Shown here piece after piece: positions 1 to 39,133 of a DNA stretch of 64,000 nt. Source of the stretch: Eulemur rufifrons (Eukaryota > Chordata > Mammalia > Primates > Lemuridae). Location: assembly GCF_041146395.1 (NCBI RefSeq), contig NC_091006.1, positions 10,608,001 through 10,672,000 of the forward strand. Direction: 5' to 3'. Both the position numbers and the translations under genes were made by a program. How positions within the stretch are numbered: the stretch's first letter is position 1; every line of letters begins with the position of its first letter. A model generated the notes under the pieces. That model was not told where the DNA came from. It saw nothing but the letters and a program-made list of their open reading frames with translations, and made no database searches.

Positions 1-195
1 CGAGGCACTGTCTGATCAGTGCGGGGCTGGCGCGAAACTAGAAGGGGGGCCGCCTCACGACGTTTTGCACGTCCTGAGGCGGGTGCTAGAGTATGAGGGG
101 AATGAGGCAGGGGACTCCCCCAGCACCAGCTGGCCTGAGGAGACTCTGGAGTCCCCACAAGAGTGGCACTTTGTGGCCGCGGCCTCCCTCTGGGG
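1..195 (+). other. Possible exon or promoter fragment at the window edge
   Basis: The first 195 bases are richer in CpG than the following kilobase and stay open in frame 2 from the window edge to a TGA at 200-202. A usable 5' splice site (gggg|gtgagg) lies at 195/196. Splicing from here into the exon at 1415 breaks the MEIOSIN frame, because it leads to a stop within about 20 codons. If this is an upstream MEIOSIN exon it is therefore 5' UTR. It could also be promoter sequence linked to the neighbouring FBXO46 gene, which lies upstream of MEIOSIN in human. I do not recognise the encoded peptide. Confidence 0.25.
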
Positions 196-299
196 GTGAG
201 GGGAGACAGGAGGGCGAACATGATCTGGGTGCGGCCGTGTGTGAGGCAGGGCCTGTGTGGCAGAGCCTGGGCAGCAGCGTTGGAGTTTGGGTTTGAGGA

Positions 300-1390
300 T
301 CCAGGCTAAAGTTTGATCTGCGGAAGGTGCGGTTGAGGAGTATTGGGGATCTGGGTTCTCAAGTTACCACCCGATTTGTATCTGTAGGTAACTAGTTTTG
401 GAATCTGAAGGTCTTGGGTTTTCTGACTGGGAGCTTTCCTCTTAGAATCCAGAAATCCTAATTTGGGGATTTGGAAGTCTTAGTTCTGAGTTCCGGAGTA
501 TCATTTTGGAGGTCTGGGTCTGATTTGAGGGAATTGAAGCCTCAGTATAGATTTAGGGCCTAAAATCCCAATGTAGAGTATAAGGTATGAGATTTAGGGT
601 CTGAAGTCACAGTCTGGGTCTTTGAGAATTAAGTTCTAGGGCCTGGAGTCCCCAGATTGAGTAAGGGGTCTTTGGTCTTAGGGTCTGGGGTCTCCCATGT
701 GAGATCTCAGGTTTAGCGTTGGGTTCACAATTTCAGGGTCTGAAGTAACACTTCAGGGGTCCAGAGGTCTTTATTTTAGGATCTCAGGTCAATTTGGGGG
801 ACTGAGGTTTGCTTTGGAGGGGCCCGGATTTCTTACTTTAGGATTTGGGTTCTCAGTGTTAAGTTTTGTGGTCTGTGACCTTATTAGCAGGATTGGGGTC
901 ATACTTAGGGATCAGAAGTTGACTGTCTGGGGATCTAGGATATCTCAGTATTAGAGTTTAGGCTTTGTAGGTTTGGGAGAGCTCCTTTTTGGGTTCTAGG
1001 TCCTCACTTTAGGAATTTAAAGTCATAGTTTTAGTGTTTTAATATCACAGTCTAGAGGTCTCAATCTACAGTTTTCAGGCCTGTAAGTCTTTATTTCAAA
1101 GTCTCCCTATTGGGAAAGTCTCAGTTTTGAAGTCAAAGTTTGGGGATTTACTGGTTTTCGTTTTAGGTCTGGATCATGATGTAGGGGCTCAAAATTAAAA
1201 TCTGGGATTCATAGACTTCAGTTTAGAGGTTTGGGATTTTAATTGGGGTGTCTGGGCCTGTATTTGGGGAGTTGGAGACTCCGTTTGGACTCTGTTTGGG
1301 TTAGATCTCTGGGTGCTCAAAGGAGCATCATGGGGAAAATGAAGGGTGTCTATCATGCTGCCCATCCTTCCTGGAATCCCAGAGGTCACT
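300..1390. repeat. Degenerate tandem repeat, unit about 25-40 bp
   Basis: Roughly 1.1 kb is made of diverged copies of a unit resembling 'agggtctgaagtcacagttt'. Recognisable copies recur near 595, 675, 735, 780 and 1050. It has no coding potential and runs up to the acceptor of the MEIOSIN start exon. It looks like an old, decayed minisatellite. Confidence 0.55.
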
Positions 1391-1414
1391 AATCATTTTT
1401 CCCCCTGTTTGCAG

Positions 1415-21414
<20,000 letters not shown>

Positions 21415-21767
21415 AGCCAGGAGAGCTTGTCCCCTCCTGGGCATTGAGCCTGGCGATGGCGATGCAGGTCTGCGCGGCCAGTTCCCACAGGGCCTGCCGA
21501 GGGGCGTAGTTACTGCTCCTGCTGCTGCCCTGCTCAGGCAGAGCTGCCCCCTCATGGCACTTCTACCCTGTGCCCACCAGAGGCCCCTCAGGCGGGAGGG
21601 AGGAAGCCTTAAATGAAACGCAGGGAGGTGAAGTTTACAGGCAGGGGCTGCCCTCTGCCCTTCCTTTCCCCACCCCAGAACCAAATGGTTTCAACCCTCT
21701 TCATGCTCACCTCTCCCCGCCCCTCCCTCCCCTGTTCTATTTATAAATTATTTATTGTTTTAAACAA

Positions 21768-21773
21768 AATAAA
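21768..21773 (+). terminator. MEIOSIN poly(A) signal AATAAA
   Basis: Canonical AATAAA about 350 nt after the MEIOSIN stop, following a T/A-rich stretch. The same stretch contains TTTATT at 21751-21756, which is AATAAA for the opposite strand. A second plus-strand AATAAA near 22105 is an alternative. Confidence 0.7.
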
Positions 21774-21783
21774 GCAAATGCAA

Positions 21784-21811
21784 CCCTTGTCACCAGCAAG
21801 GGTGACAAGGG
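21784..21811. other. Perfect 11-bp inverted repeat with 6-nt loop
   Basis: cccttgtcacc (21784-21794), loop agcaag, then ggtgacaaggg (21801-21811). The arms match at all 11 positions. It begins 11 nt after the MEIOSIN AATAAA, in the gap between the convergent MEIOSIN and SIX5 genes. Confidence 0.85.
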
Positions 21812-22069
21812 GAGGCTCTCCTGCATCTCCTCGCGCCCTGCCCTAGGGTGCCCCTTCTGCCCAAATCCGGAGGCCTGCAGCGTGAAAGCTCACTGCCCAC
21901 ACCCTCCCAAGCCCCCCCCCCCAAATCTGAACGCAAACCCCTCTTCCCCTTCAGGAAGTAGCGATCAGAAAGCCACAATCTCAAGTGGGGCTTTCTGTCA
22001 TTCAGGTTTGCTTTGGGCAGGTCATTTGGAAGGAAGCTCAAACCCCTAGTAGTTCTCTTGTCTGGTAAC

Positions 22070-22075
22070 TTTAAT
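22070..22075 (-). terminator. Candidate SIX5 poly(A) signal ATTAAA
   Basis: The minus strand reads ATTAAA about 690 nt after the SIX5 stop. It leaves a gap of roughly 250 bp to the MEIOSIN 3' end, similar to the spacing I recall for human. The alternative is AATAAA at 21751-21756 on the minus strand, which would make the two 3' UTRs overlap. Confidence 0.45.
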
Positions 22076-22764
22076 TGAAATGGAGGCATAACATGTCCTA
22101 GAAAAATAAAGATTTAGGATACAAACTGGACACAGGGGTCAGAGTTGCCCCCAGGGATGAGGGAATCTTTGGTCTGGGGCTGGACGTGATAACGACGGCT
22201 TGAGTCTGGGGGAGCTAGTGGAGCAGCCCCCGCCCTGCCCACACCGGGCTTCCCTTTTCAGCAGGAAGGGCCGGGCTAGGGGAGGGTCTGTCAGCCTCGG
22301 GGCACTGCCTGTCCCCCATCCTTGGATTCCAAGCAGTTGTGAGAACACTGGGTATCAGTGGAGCTATTAATAGTGTTTCAGGGAGTGACAGGGAGAGGGA
22401 TCGTGGGGGTTGGAAACCCAGCCATGTGGCCGGGTTTTCAGCTCACAGCCAGTACCAGGTGGAGGGGGCAGAGTCCTGGGTCAGGACGTCCCAGATCGCC
22501 CCACAAATATGGCAGGGCAGGGTAAGGAGAGGCCTGTAACAGAGGAGGCCTCCCATCCAGAAAGGGACAGTGCCCTGGACAGGGAGAGGACAGGGGCAAG
22601 TCCCCCAGGCACCTCCAGGGCTCGGAGAGGTTAACTGGGCTAGGACGTAGTGTGTGTGGAATCTTCAGACTGCAGCAACTGTGTTTCCGAGAGGTTCCCT
22701 CCTCCCAGGTCCAGTCCCTGCATCTTGAGCACCATTGTCAGGAGAGCAGTCGGGCCAGGCTGGG

Positions 22765-25700
22765 TCACAGTTCCAAGGGTTCTTCCACAGGCACCGACTG
22801 TAGCTGGGTCAGGACCTTGGCCTCAGCTTCCAGCCCCTCATCAACCTCACCCCCTGCTGTGGCCCCCAGGAGCAGCCCCTCAGGGTCAGGGTCCTGCAGC
22901 CTCAGCACGGTGTGAGGGGCCTGTGTCTCCAGCCCCTTTTCGGCTTCTAACAGCCCCTCTGTTCCTGTGCTCAGTTCCAGCCCTGCTGGCCAGATGGGTA
23001 CAGCCGCAGGTGACAGCATCAGCCCCTCTGGTGGGGGTGCTGGGAAGCTGGGCAGGAGGCCAGGGGAGTCTGGGGAGAAGGGCAGGCTGGCACCAGAGGT
23101 GGCAGCAGGGGTGGGTGGTGGCTGCTGCACAGAAATCGTGCCCAGGGCGTGCGCCTCCGGGAGAACGGGGCTGGGGGCCACCGGGAGGGCTCCTTCAGGC
23201 ACTGAGATGGCCGTCTCTGGCTTCAGGGGCAGGGCCAGGCTGGGGGCTGGAGGCAGGACCTGGGAGACCAGCATGCTGGTAGGGAAGGTGGCCGTGAGGA
23301 TGATCTTGCCCTGCTGCACAGCCACGCCCGTCACGATTGGGCTGCCAGACACAGGGTTGGCCAGGAGGAAGTTTCCTGTGGGGAGAAGAGACGGGCCAAG
23401 CACAAGGTCAGAGCCAGAAGCAGCTGGCAGAACAGAGGGGGAGATGCTACTGGGCGGCAGGTGGCCAAGCCCCTTCCAGGCAGAGCCAAGCCCGTGTGGC
23501 TGCAGCCAGGGCACTAGCCCTGGCACAGAAGGGTACTGGGACTTGCCAGGGGTGAGATGCCCCCCGAAGCCCATTGACAGCCCCCTCCCCCTCTAAGTAC
23601 TGCAATCCCCTCTCCCAGCTCTCACCCAGGCCTGCGAGAGGCAGAAGTGGGTACCTGGAGCAGTGGCCGAAGGCAGCTGCAGGGCTGTCACGCCCACCCC
23701 AGAGTTTATCAGGTGCACGTTGGCAGGGCCTGCTGCAGCTGCCACCTTCACAGGGCTGCCTGGCCCGGCTGCCAACAGCTGCAGTGGCCCCACAGCCTGG
23801 GGCAGGGTCACCACCTGCGAGGTGGGCACGACCTGGGGCAAGTTCAGCAGTGGGGAGGTGGGGCCCAGGCCCGTTGGGTACCCAGGGGGTGGGGAAATTG
23901 GCACCACTTGTGGAGCAGCCACAGCAGGCACTGGTCCTGGGGTCAGAGGAAAGGTGGCAGCTGGCGGGGGGCCAGGCACTACTTGGGGGAGGGTTCCTGG
24001 GACCTCCTCTCCGGCTGGCCCTGAAGCAATGACCTGGGCCCCCTTGGTCTCAGGGGCCTCAGGCTGAGCCTCCTCCAGCCGAACCTCCCCAGTCTGAGGG
24101 TCCAGGACCAGGGAGGTCTTGGCCTCACTGGCCCCCTGGGGACTAGGCTGTGCAGGAGGGGCAGCACCGCCCCCTGTGAGTAGCAAGGGGCCCAGGCTGG
24201 AGGCCTCGCCCAGGGCCAGGCTGTTGATGATGACAGGGCTGCCATTGAGGAGCACCGCTGGAGAGCTGCTGGCGGCCAGGAAGCTCCCATTCACCAGGAT
24301 GGAGGAGGAGGTGGGGCACGGTGAAGGAGGGGTGGCTCCCGCCAAGAATATGGAGCCCTGGGCAGTGGCCTCCACTGACACTGGGGCCACCCCCCTCTCC
24401 AGGTCCTCAGGACTTCGGCTGGACTCATCCTCAGTAGTGGGATTCCCATCAGACTCGCTGTCAGGAGAAATGATCGTTAAGCTGTCCGTTAGCCAGCTGG
24501 GCTCCTGCACAGAGCCAGGTGCAAGCTGCTCTACCAGAGCACAGGCTGCCCACCGCCTCCCCACGTTTCCCCAGCCCAAGCTTCTGTGGACCCTTTCTGG
24601 GGTCATGAAATCTCTGTGAGACCATCCCAAGACCCCAGGGCCCTCTGCAAGCCCTGCATTGACGCCATTGCAGAAAAGCTAAGGCTGGACGGGATGGGGA
24701 GGGAAGAGGCCCTGCTCTGCCACTGCCTTGGCCACGGCGTCGCAGAGGCAGAGCACCCAGGCTGCCCTGAAGTTTCCTGGGGTAGGCGGAAAGTAGACAA
24801 GCCCGCGAGTGTCCCGGAGTGAGGAGCAGGCGCCGGCTCAGCTCCCTGTGCCCTCCCCGCGGGGTGTCAGAGAAGGGAGTGAGAGGCCGAGAGGCCGGGC
24901 CCACAGGGTGGGAGGGGAAGGGCTTGGGTTACAGGGAAACCGGAGCTGGGGAGGGTTCACGTTTCACAACAAAGACGGACGACAGGCCATGCTGTTTGGG
25001 CCCTGGGGGGTGTAGGAGTGGGTGGGGAAGAGTAACGGCCAGGGGAGGGCCAGGCTGCAAAGGGGGCCTGAAAGGAACCCCTACATAGGCTGCGGTGGGC
25101 AAAAGCCCTTCCTGCTTCTCCGCAGCCCCCAAAGAGCCCCCTATTTTCTCACTGCCTCCCCCCAGTTAAGTCCCGAGCACGGACTGGAGCCTGGATGGAA
25201 CAGCGCGAAGAGGTCTCTGAGCCTCCGCGTGAGCAGTGACACCCGGGGAGGGGGCCCAGGCGGGTGCATGTCCCATCCTCGCTTAGTTCCTGCGCTCCAC
25301 AGACGCCTGAGGGTGTGAGCGGGAGGTGTCCGAGGAGTCCGGCGCGCAGACCCCAGCAGCAGGCACCCGGGAAGAGGGCTGGTAGATAGAATGTCGCCGG
25401 GAAAGCGAGACTTGCCCCGCACGAGTCCCCTCACCTCTTGCAGGGCGCGCCGCCGCCGGCCCCGGTCCGGTCGCGCTGTCGCCGGTTCTTGAACCAGTTG
25501 CTGACCTGCGTGAGCGAGAGGCCGGTGAGCGTGGCCAGGCGGCGCTTCTCGTCCGGCGTGGGGTAGCGGTTGCCGCGGTAGCAGGCCTTGAGCGCGGCGC
25601 GGGAGCGCTCCTTGAAGCAGTAGACTGTCTCCTCGCCGTCCCAGATGGTCTTGGGCAGCGGGAACTTCTTGCGGAGGCGGTACTTGTCCACTGCGCCCAG

Positions 25701-26234
25701 CGCACGGCCACGGGCCCGCTCGGCCTCGTGGTAGCGCGCGCGCAGGTAGAGGTCCTGCAGGAAGGCGTGGTGGGCGGCGGGGAAGGGGCGGCTCTCGAGT
25801 AGCCGGTAGAGCTCAGCGTACTCGCCCCGCTGGAAGGCCACCAGGGCCCGCGCGCGCAGCACCGGGTCGCTGCCACGTAGGCGCTCGGCTGGGGGCAGTG
25901 CGCCCAGGAAGCGGCTCAAGCGGCCGGCGTGGCCCGCCTGTAGCAGCGCCTCGCAAACGCACGCCACCTGCTCGGGCGAGAAGCGGAGGCCGGTGGGCGG
26001 CTCGGCAGTAGCCTCGGGGGACGACTCGGGGACGCCCGGGGACCTCGGGTCCTCTGCTCCCGCCGCCGCTTCGCCCGCCCCGGCCCCGGCCGCCGCCGCC
26101 GCCTCACCCTCGGCCGCCTGCAAAGTCTGCAGGAGCTGGCGCGCTTCCTCCTCCTCCTCTTCGGTCGCCGCCGCCGCAACCGCCTCCCCCCCGACCGCCG
26201 GCCCCGCGCTCGGCTCCGCAGGCAAGGTAGCCAT
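22765..26234 (-). CDS. SIX5: SIX5 homeodomain transcription factor, complete
   Basis: Nuclear SIX-family transcription factor that binds DNA through a SIX domain and homeodomain and works with EYA co-activators. Lowered SIX5 expression has been linked to DM1 (literature). Exons: 25435-26234, 23655-24457 and 22765-23375, all GT-AG, 2214 nt, 737 residues (human about 739). The start is the ATG at 26234 with A at -3 and G at +4; the upstream in-frame TTG is not used. An Ala/Glu-rich N terminus (1-80) is followed by the SIX domain (about 83-197; [17 protein letters not shown]) and the homeodomain (about 203-260; [20 protein letters not shown]). Exons 2-3 encode a long Pro/Ala/Gly-rich activation region ending VPVEEPLEL. 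Its promoter lies between it and the DMPK 3' end, so DMPK repeat changes can affect it. Confidence 0.97.
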
Positions 26235-27100
26235 GTTTTGCAACTTTGGGAAGTTCCTCCCTCCTTCTCCTCCTCCCTCGGGCTTTCCCCAGCCCCTTCC
26301 CCCGCCTGTCCCCCCTCTTCGCCCCCACCCCCGAGCTTCCCGAGCTTCTCCCCTGGTAGACCCTGCGGCCCTCCCCAGTCCCGAATGCGAGACTCAGCTC
26401 TCCACTCGGGTCTGTGTCCCTGTGTGTGTCCGTCCCCCTCCTCGTCTTTCCGTGATTCTCCCTTTGTTTTCCCTCCGCCTCTGGCCGCGCTTTCTGCCTC
26501 CCCCCGCGTGTGCCTCAGGCTCAGGGCCTCAGTTTCCCCATCGGGACAACGGAGAAGGTAACGGGCCGTCCAGGAGGGCTAGCTAAGGGCGCGAAGCCAC
26601 CTCCACCCCGGGACTGAGCTTCTGCACGCCTTCGTCTCCAAGGTCCTCTGCAGGCCCCCCCATTCCCCATCTCGGCCTGCGCTCCGCCCCTCGGAATTCC
26701 CGGCTCCGCAGGGGGGCGGGTCTGGCCAAGAGGAGGGGCGGGAGAAGCGAGCTAGAAAGTTTGCAGCAACTTTTCTGAACCTACGTTCCAGGAGCGGATG
26801 CGCGTGGCTTGCGCAGGCGCAGTGGGAAGACGATGGCCGCGCGCGCTGCCGGCCCAGCCCCCTTCTTCTCCACGCGCGGTGGCACAGCTGGGCCACAGCT
26901 GGGCAGGGGGGCGGTGCCTCCGGGGTGGCCGGACGCCGAAGCCCCGCCCCTCAGTTTTCTCTCTCCCCATCCCTGATTCGTCAGCCTTGAGTCCCGCGAA
27001 CTCCCCGCCAGGCCATTGGCCGCCTCCACTCGCCTTCTGATTGGCCAGTGAGCAGCCTCCCGCCCACAACACAAACAGAGCGGACACCTAGGAATCCGGA
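26235..27100 (-). promoter_or_regulatory. SIX5 promoter and 5' UTR CpG island
   Basis: GC- and CpG-rich, with no TATA box seen. Two inverted CCAAT boxes (attgg at 27015-27019 and 27040-27044) lie 25 bp apart, an NF-Y-type arrangement. An NRF1-like site, tgcgcaggcgcag, lies at 26810-26822, and several GC boxes are present (ggggcggg near 26713). The same 13-mer occurs upstream of RSPH6A (58457-58469). The exact transcription start cannot be read from sequence. Confidence 0.65.
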
Positions 27101-27123
27101 GTTTTAGGCAGTCGGGAGGGCCT

Positions 27124-27129
27124 TTTATT
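27124..27129 (-). terminator. DMPK poly(A) signal AATAAA
   Basis: Minus-strand AATAAAAGG about 475 nt downstream of the CTG tract, followed by a GU-rich stretch (tctgtttgtgttgtggg). This gives a DMPK 3' UTR of about 730 nt, as expected for the gene. Confidence 0.88.
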
Positions 27130-27326
27130 CGCGAGGGTCGGGCGTGGGGTCCTAGGTGGGGAGAGACAATAAATACCGAGGAATGTCGGGGGTCTCAGTG
27201 CATCCAAAACGTGGATTGGGGTGTTGGGGTCCTGGAGCCTGTCAGCGAGTCGGAGGACAAGACAAGATCAATAAATATCCAAACCTCCGAGGCGGGCGGA
27301 GCCAGCTGTGGCTCCGAGTAGCGCAT

Positions 27327-27343
27327 GTGAGCAGGGGGCGCGG
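27327..27343 (+). promoter_or_regulatory. CTCF-like motif on the SIX5 side of the CTG tract
   Basis: gtgagcagggggcgcgg fits the CTCF core (AGNAGGGGGCGC-like) on the plus strand. CTCF sites flanking the repeat are established for human and mouse DM1 loci. Occupancy here is inference. Confidence 0.65.
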
Positions 27344-27603
27344 GAGTCCCCGAAAAAGCGGGGCTGGCAAAAGAAAGCGGGCAGACGTCGCGCCGAACGT
27401 TCGCCACGGAAATAAAACGTTCCCCGGCGAGCAGGGCCGCATGCACAAGGAGGATTTGCGAACTGACGGCGGGTGGGAGTGCGTGGAGAGTGAAAAATGG
27501 ATGGCCAAGCCTGGCCTGCTGCCTGCTCAGGACCGCAGTTTACTCATCCACGTCGGGGCCTCAGCCCGGCCGGAGGGAAGAAGTGGTCTGCGATCCCACC
27601 CTG

Positions 27604-27621
27604 CAGCAGCAGCAGCAGCAG
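27604..27621 (-). repeat. DM1 trinucleotide tract, (CTG)6 in the DMPK 3' UTR
   Basis: Six uninterrupted CAG on the plus strand (CTG in the DMPK transcript). Upstream, the transcript reads ctttgtagccgggaatgccg, as at the human DM1 repeat, where expansion of this tract causes myotonic dystrophy. The allele is short and normal-sized. A CCG triplet directly precedes the tract in transcript orientation. Confidence 0.96.
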
Positions 27622-27689
27622 CGGCATTCCCGGCTACAAAGCCCCCACGAGCCCCATTTGCCGGCTGCAGACCCGGCTCCTCCCTCCCC

Positions 27690-27708
27690 GGCCGCCAGGG
27701 GGCGGGCC
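27690..27708 (+). promoter_or_regulatory. CTCF-like motif on the DMPK side of the CTG tract
   Basis: ggccgccagggggcgggcc contains a strong CTCF core (CCGCCAGGGGGCG), about 70 bp from the repeat and in the same orientation as the site at 27327. Confidence 0.7.
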
Positions 27709-27851
27709 CGGATCATAGGACAGGAGCTGGGGCGAAGTCCCACGCACGCGGGTGTGGACGGGGGTACGGTGGGGAGCAGCTTCTGTGTAGTGTCCGGGCC
27801 ACTCAGCCCTTCAACGGGCCCTGAGTGGAGGGCAGTCTGGGGCTCTAGGGT

Positions 27852-37283
<9,432 letters not shown>

Positions 37284-37292
<9 letters not shown>

Positions 37293-37311
37293 GTCAGCCA
37301 GGTAGCACCAT
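37284..37311 (-). promoter_or_regulatory. DMPK start context: 5-codon upstream ORF and 16-nt palindrome
   Basis: ggctgacatgtcagcc (37284-37299) is a perfect palindrome containing the DMPK ATG (37292-37290). Upstream, ATG at 37311 in good context (ggccATGG) opens a five-codon ORF (M-V-L-P-G) whose TGA (37296-37294) ends one base before the DMPK ATG. Whether both lie in the mature mRNA depends on the transcription start, which I cannot see. Confidence 0.7.
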
Positions 37312-37811
37312 GGCCCCCTCCCCAGGCCAGGGGCTCGGGGTCCTCCTGTCACGGGGCTTGGCAGCCCCTGCCCAGGCCCCAGAGCCCTGGCCGCATGTCT
37401 GCCTGTCCCTGGCTGTCCCCTGGGCCTCTCTGGCCACTTCTCTCTGCTGCCTCCTCCTCTCTCCCCACCCCTTGTCCAGCCCCCCTCCCGCCTCCCAGCC
37501 TTAACCCCTCACAAGCCAGCCCCCACCTCCTTCCAGGGCTCGCAGAACCCTCCGTGCCAGACTGGGGGTGAGAACTGACCAACAACGGAGAATCTCACCC
37601 CTCACACTGCCCCCTCCAACGAAAAGGCAGGGCATAGAAGAGAGCTACAGGTGTGAGATTCCAAAACAAGCCCCCCCCACTGCCTAAAGGGGCCAGTCGA
37701 GGCCCAGAGTGATCCGGTACCCACCCCCCCTTGCTCTCACCAAGCCCCAGAGCTGGGGGGAGAAGGGGTTGACGCCTGGGAAGGGGGGCAGGAGGCAGGG
37801 CAGCTTCTCGG

Positions 37812-38071
37812 TGACTCAGCGATGGATTCCGATGGATTCCGACTTTGGGACAGTTAAATTTAGCCCTCGGGCCCTCTGTTTTACTCTTTTTTTGGCAGGA
37901 GGTGGGGAAGGGAGGGTGAAGAGAGGATTGGGAGGGGACACCCACAGGAGCCAGAACCAGGGGTGACCTGCTGCCCAAAGCCTGGGGGAGGCAAGCGGTG
38001 GAGCAGGCCCTCCCCAGGCAAAGGAGACCCCAAAATAGCTTCTTGGCCCCTGGCCGGGCAGCCACATTCCT
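37812..38071 (-). promoter_or_regulatory. DMPK upstream region with muscle-type motifs
   Basis: Contains an AP-1 site tgactca (37812-37818), a perfect 10-nt tandem duplication gatggattcc (37821-37840), a MEF2-like box ctaaatttaa on the minus strand (37854-37863) and an MCAT/TEAD motif cattcct (38065-38071). These agree with the striated-muscle expression of DMPK. Binding is inference. Confidence 0.5.
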
Positions 38072-38634
38072 GCCCGGGCTGGGATTAGAAACAGAAACAT
38101 TTCAGGGGGAGCGGAGGGTGGAGCAGGAAGACACCACTCCCCGCTCCGAGCGCCAGCTGGGAGGGATTTTAGCTTTTCTTTCCTGGGTGGACAGTTCTCC
38201 CGAGTGGAAATCATGGCCTCCAGCTGGCACCGGGCGCCCGGGCCTTGGCAGGGACAGGCCTGAGGCACCAGCATGCAAGGACTGGGACCCCCCCCACAGG
38301 CCCCTGGAGTAGAGGATTTGGACAGTTTTGACACGACTCTGAAGGGGGGGCCTGGCTGCCCTCTCCTCTCAAGACAATGGGGACAGGGATGCTCCTCTCC
38401 TTCCCAAGGGCCCCCTGGCACTCGGTCACCAGCTTTGTGCCTTGCCCTTGTCCCTTCTGTCCCCTCCCCGGGCTTCAACTTTTCTTGCTATTAAAAGGGA
38501 GCGGGAGGTGCCAGGCCGGGGAGGCAGCCTGCCCTCTTCCTTTCGTTAAAGTGGACTCATTATAGGACAGCAAAGCACACACACGTCCTCTACGCCACCT
38601 CCAAAGGGAACAGAGCGCTGTGAAAACAGGGAAC

Positions 38635-38640
38635 TTTAGT
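38635..38640 (-). terminator. Candidate DMWD poly(A) signal ACTAAA
   Basis: No AATAAA or ATTAAA was found on the minus strand after the DMWD stop. The variant ACTAAA here is followed about 50 nt later by gacgtgtgtgtgctttgc, a good GU-rich downstream element. This would give a 3' UTR of about 500 nt and leave about 1.3 kb to the DMPK start codon. Confidence 0.45.
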
Positions 38641-39133
38641 ATAAATAAGAGGTCCTGGGGGACAGGGAGGGTCCTGAGGGGCTTCCATAATTTAACACTC
38701 TTCAAAAGCACAGACAATAGCAAGGGACGGGGGCGGGGGGGCAGGGGGGCAGGCGAGGGGTGGGCCGCCCCCTGCCCTGCCCTCTCAACTGAGGGCACAC
38801 TGCAGAGCTGGGGCTCTCGCGGGTGGGGAGTTTCCCCGCTAGGAGTGACCAGTCACATGCTGGGGACAGGGATGAGGGTAACACTGATGTTTCAGAGGAA
38901 GGGGACATTGTACTTGGCAGTGGGTGGGGACAAGGCTGAGGCCACAAGGGCCACTACATCCCCCCAGTGTCTTGGTGAGTCTGGGGGACCCCCAAAATTT
39001 GCACAGGACAGGGGACAGGAGCAGTCCATCAGTCATGGTTAGTCTTGTTAATACGTTGATCCGTGAGGTCGGCGGGGAGGGTTATGGCTAGAAGGCTGGG
39101 GGCATGGGGTGGGGGACCCCGACATCCAGGGCT

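Noticed and set aside
26235..26243. N-terminal extension of SIX5 by three codons
   Set aside because: The upstream start would be TTG; the ATG at 26234 has an excellent context and matches human.
27160..27415. Plus-strand AATAAA motifs (near 27168, 27270 and 27411) as ends of an antisense transcript
   Set aside because: An antisense RNA is known at the human locus, but the sequence alone gives no transcript start or splice evidence to attach these to.
37293..37352. N-terminal extension of DMPK
   Set aside because: The in-frame upstream codon is GTG, not ATG; the known protein begins MSAEVRL.
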